Shown here: piece after piece, positions 62,464-64,000 of the stretch
Numbering within the stretch: position 1 is the first letter of the stretch
Layout of the letters: each line of letters begins with the position of its first letter
NCBI RefSeq assembly: GCF_024346585.1
Contig: NZ_AP024523.1
Location: 443,001 to 507,000 of the forward strand
Direction: 5' to 3'
Source of the DNA: Streptococcus toyakuensis
Lineage (GTDB): Bacteria > Bacillota > Bacilli > Lactobacillales > Streptococcaceae
DNA: 64,000 nucleotides
Made by a program: the position numbers and the translations under genes
Notes under the pieces: model-generated
Told to the model about the DNA's origin: nothing
What the model saw: only the letters and a program-made list of their open reading frames with translations
Databases searched by the model: none

Positions 62464-64000
62464 GTCATACCTCTCATTCAATGCCTTAACCCGCTTTAAA
62501 AAAACAGACGGAAGCTACCATTTTGATAGCGATGCCATTGCTGTTGAGCGCTACCTAGACGAACAGATTTCTCCCAATCTAATGATGTTTCCATCTTTAG
62601 AAGAGAAACTAGCTTATCTCATTAAGGAAGGTTATTATGAGCAAGCTATCTTTGATCTCTATCCTGATGACGTTATCAAGGAAGCCTTTCAATATGCCTA
62701 CCAACAAGACTATCGTTTTTTAAACTTGATGGGAGCCATGAAATTTTACCAATCTTATGCCTTAAAAACTTTAGATGGCAAGTATTATCTAGAAACAGTT
62801 GAAGACCGTGTGGTCATGAATGCTCTCTTTTTAGCAAATGGGGATCAAACGTTACTATTTAACTTGATAAAGGACATGTTACACAGGCGATTTCAACCAG
62901 CAACACCAACTTTTTTAAATGCTGGTAAAAAACGACGGGGAGAATATATCTCTTGCTATCTGCTGCGTATTGAAGATAATATGGAATCCATTTCACGGGC
63001 AATAGGGACCAGTCTTCAACTGTCTAAGAGAGGAGGAGGGGTGGCCTTATGCTTGACCAACCTTCGAGAAATTGGGGCACCAATAAAAGGAATTGAAAAT
63101 CAGGCAACGGGTATCGTTCCTGTCATGAAATTATTAGAAGATTCCTTTTCCTACGCCAACCAATTAGGACAGCGTCAAGGTGCAGGTGCCGTTTACCTAC
63201 ATGCCCATCACCCAGAAGTTCTTACCTTTTTGGATACTAAAAGAGAAAATGCCGATGAGAAAATTCGTATCAAGTCACTAGCCTTAGGGTTAGTTATTCC
63301 AGATATTACCTTTCAATTGGCAAAAGAAAACAAAGAAATGGCCCTCTTTTCGCCATACGATATTAAACGCGTTTATGGTAAGGACATGTCAGACATTTCC
63401 ATCACAGAGGAATATAACAAACTGCTAGCCAATCCAGCCATTAAAAAGACCTATATCAGCGCTAGAAAACTTTTCCAATTGATTGCAGAATTGCATTTTG
63501 AGTCTGGATACCCTTACCTCTTGTTTGATGATACAGTCAATCAGCGTAATCCTCATGCTCAAAAAGGACGGATTGTCATGTCAAACTTATGTTCTGAAAT
63601 TGCTCAAGTGAGTACAGAAAGTACCTACAACGATGATCTGAGCTTCAAAGACATTGGAGAAGACATTTGTTGTAATCTGGGGTCAATCAATATCGCTGAA
63701 GCCATGACTGATGCCAAACATTTTAGCCAGCTAATCACGACAAGTATCAGAGCTTTAGATCAAGTATCAAGAGCTTCTGATTTGTCTTGCGCCCCTTCTA
63801 TTGAAAAAGGCAATGCAGCTAATCACGCTGTTGGTCTAGGAGCAATGAATTTACATGGCTTTTTGGCAACTAATCATCTTTACTATGATTCAGAAGAAGC
63901 TGTTGACTTTACAGATTTGTTTTTCCATACTATGGCCTATCACGCTTTTAAAGCCTCTTGTCAATTGGCTAAAGAAAAGGGGGCTTTTGCAGATTTTGAA
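62447..64000 (+). CDS. nrdE2: Class I ribonucleotide reductase large subunit (3' end outside window)
   Basis: 518 codons are visible, open to the window edge. It has no N-terminal ATP-cone, as expected for NrdE-type. The first redox Cys is C170 in GEYISCYLL. The catalytic finger-loop triad is N380-L-C382-S-E384 (SNLCSEI), where Cys382 forms the thiyl radical. The substrate-binding SKRGGGVAL and the NLGSINIAEA segments are present. It reduces ribonucleotides with NrdF2. The start overlaps the end of nrdI. Confidence 0.93.
   Translation, partial: MSHPNESYLSFNALTRFKKTDGSYHFDSDAIAVERYLDEQISPNLMMFPSLEEKLAYLIKEGYYEQAIFDLYPDDVIKEAFQYAYQQDYRFLNLMGAMKFYQSYALKTLDGKYYLETVEDRVVMNALFLANGDQTLLFNLIKDMLHRRFQPATPTFLNAGKKRRGEYISCYLLRIEDNMESISRAIGTSLQLSKRGGGVALCLTNLREIGAPIKGIENQATGIVPVMKLLEDSFSYANQLGQRQGAGAVYLHAHHPEVLTFLDTKRENADEKIRIKSLALGLVIPDITFQLAKENKEMALFSPYDIKRVYGKDMSDISITEEYNKLLANPAIKKTYISARKLFQLIAELHFESGYPYLLFDDTVNQRNPHAQKGRIVMSNLCSEIAQVSTESTYNDDLSFKDIGEDICCNLGSINIAEAMTDAKHFSQLITTSIRALDQVSRASDLSCAPSIEKGNAANHAVGLGAMNLHGFLATNHLYYDSEEAVDFTDLFFHTMAYHAFKASCQLAKEKGAFADFE

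Overview
The window is streptococcal DNA in three blocks with different origins. Bases 1-38215 read as the chromosome of Streptococcus pneumoniae or a close mitis-group relative. The reasons are a 107-bp RUP repeat, a short BOX-type repeat, a pfbA adhesin gene, an spr1630/spr1629-type toxin-antitoxin pair between trpA and a prepilin peptidase, and an mgrA-like regulator; the gene order agrees with what I remember of the exoA-to-mgrA stretch of pneumococcus. Bases 38216-39024 are one complete IS1216. Bases 39025 to about 53640 are the remains of a mobilizable element or plasmid, almost all on the minus strand. From about 53641 to the end the content is that of the pyogenic streptococci (S. pyogenes, dysgalactiae, equi): the 3' third of a SpyCEP/PrtS-type cell-envelope protease, then metG and nrdF2-nrdI-nrdE2. 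The two chromosomal blocks are not neighbours in any streptococcus I know, so the window is either a large IS-linked rearrangement or transfer, or an assembly chimera.

Block 1, left to right: exoA (partial); an inserted three-gene SdpR/SdpI-like module with twin operators; a DUF3290/DUF421 pair; a heterodimeric ABC exporter; a sugar-phosphate transferase and a DegT-type aminotransferase; an AT-rich gap with RUP and a long hairpin; pfbA followed by PP2C-like, PhoU-like, galT and galE genes; an operon with a 2H phosphoesterase, an iron/phosphonate-type ABC importer and an MgtC protein; a LacI-type regulator; a T-box-controlled second trpB; a second T-box and the trpEGDCFBA operon; the toxin-antitoxin island between 110-bp direct repeats; a prepilin peptidase; a GNAT enzyme; the Gls24/Asp23 envelope-stress operon; and mgrA cut by IS1216. 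The same palindrome (TGACA-NCGN-TGTCA) lies at the pfbA promoter and the ABC-operon promoter, which suggests one LacI-type regulon for the two operons.

Block 2 holds a relaxase, accessory proteins with ribbon-helix-helix-like N-termini, a secreted nuclease, an oriT-like non-coding region, several small membrane proteins, a membrane-anchored thioredoxin-like protein and a primase/replication protein. It is decaying: the relaxase and one accessory gene are frameshifted in A7 runs, and two further genes are cut by in-frame TGA or TAG codons.

Block 3: the NrdF is a class Ie radical subunit, with Val, Pro and Lys replacing three metal-ligand glutamates, and its promoter has two NrdR boxes 31 bp apart. 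A DUF1275 membrane-protein gene is preceded by a promoter, a three-helix RNA leader and a terminator, which looks like an unassigned riboswitch.

Several single-base indels sit in homopolymer runs in blocks 1 and 2, so some frameshifts may be sequencing errors.
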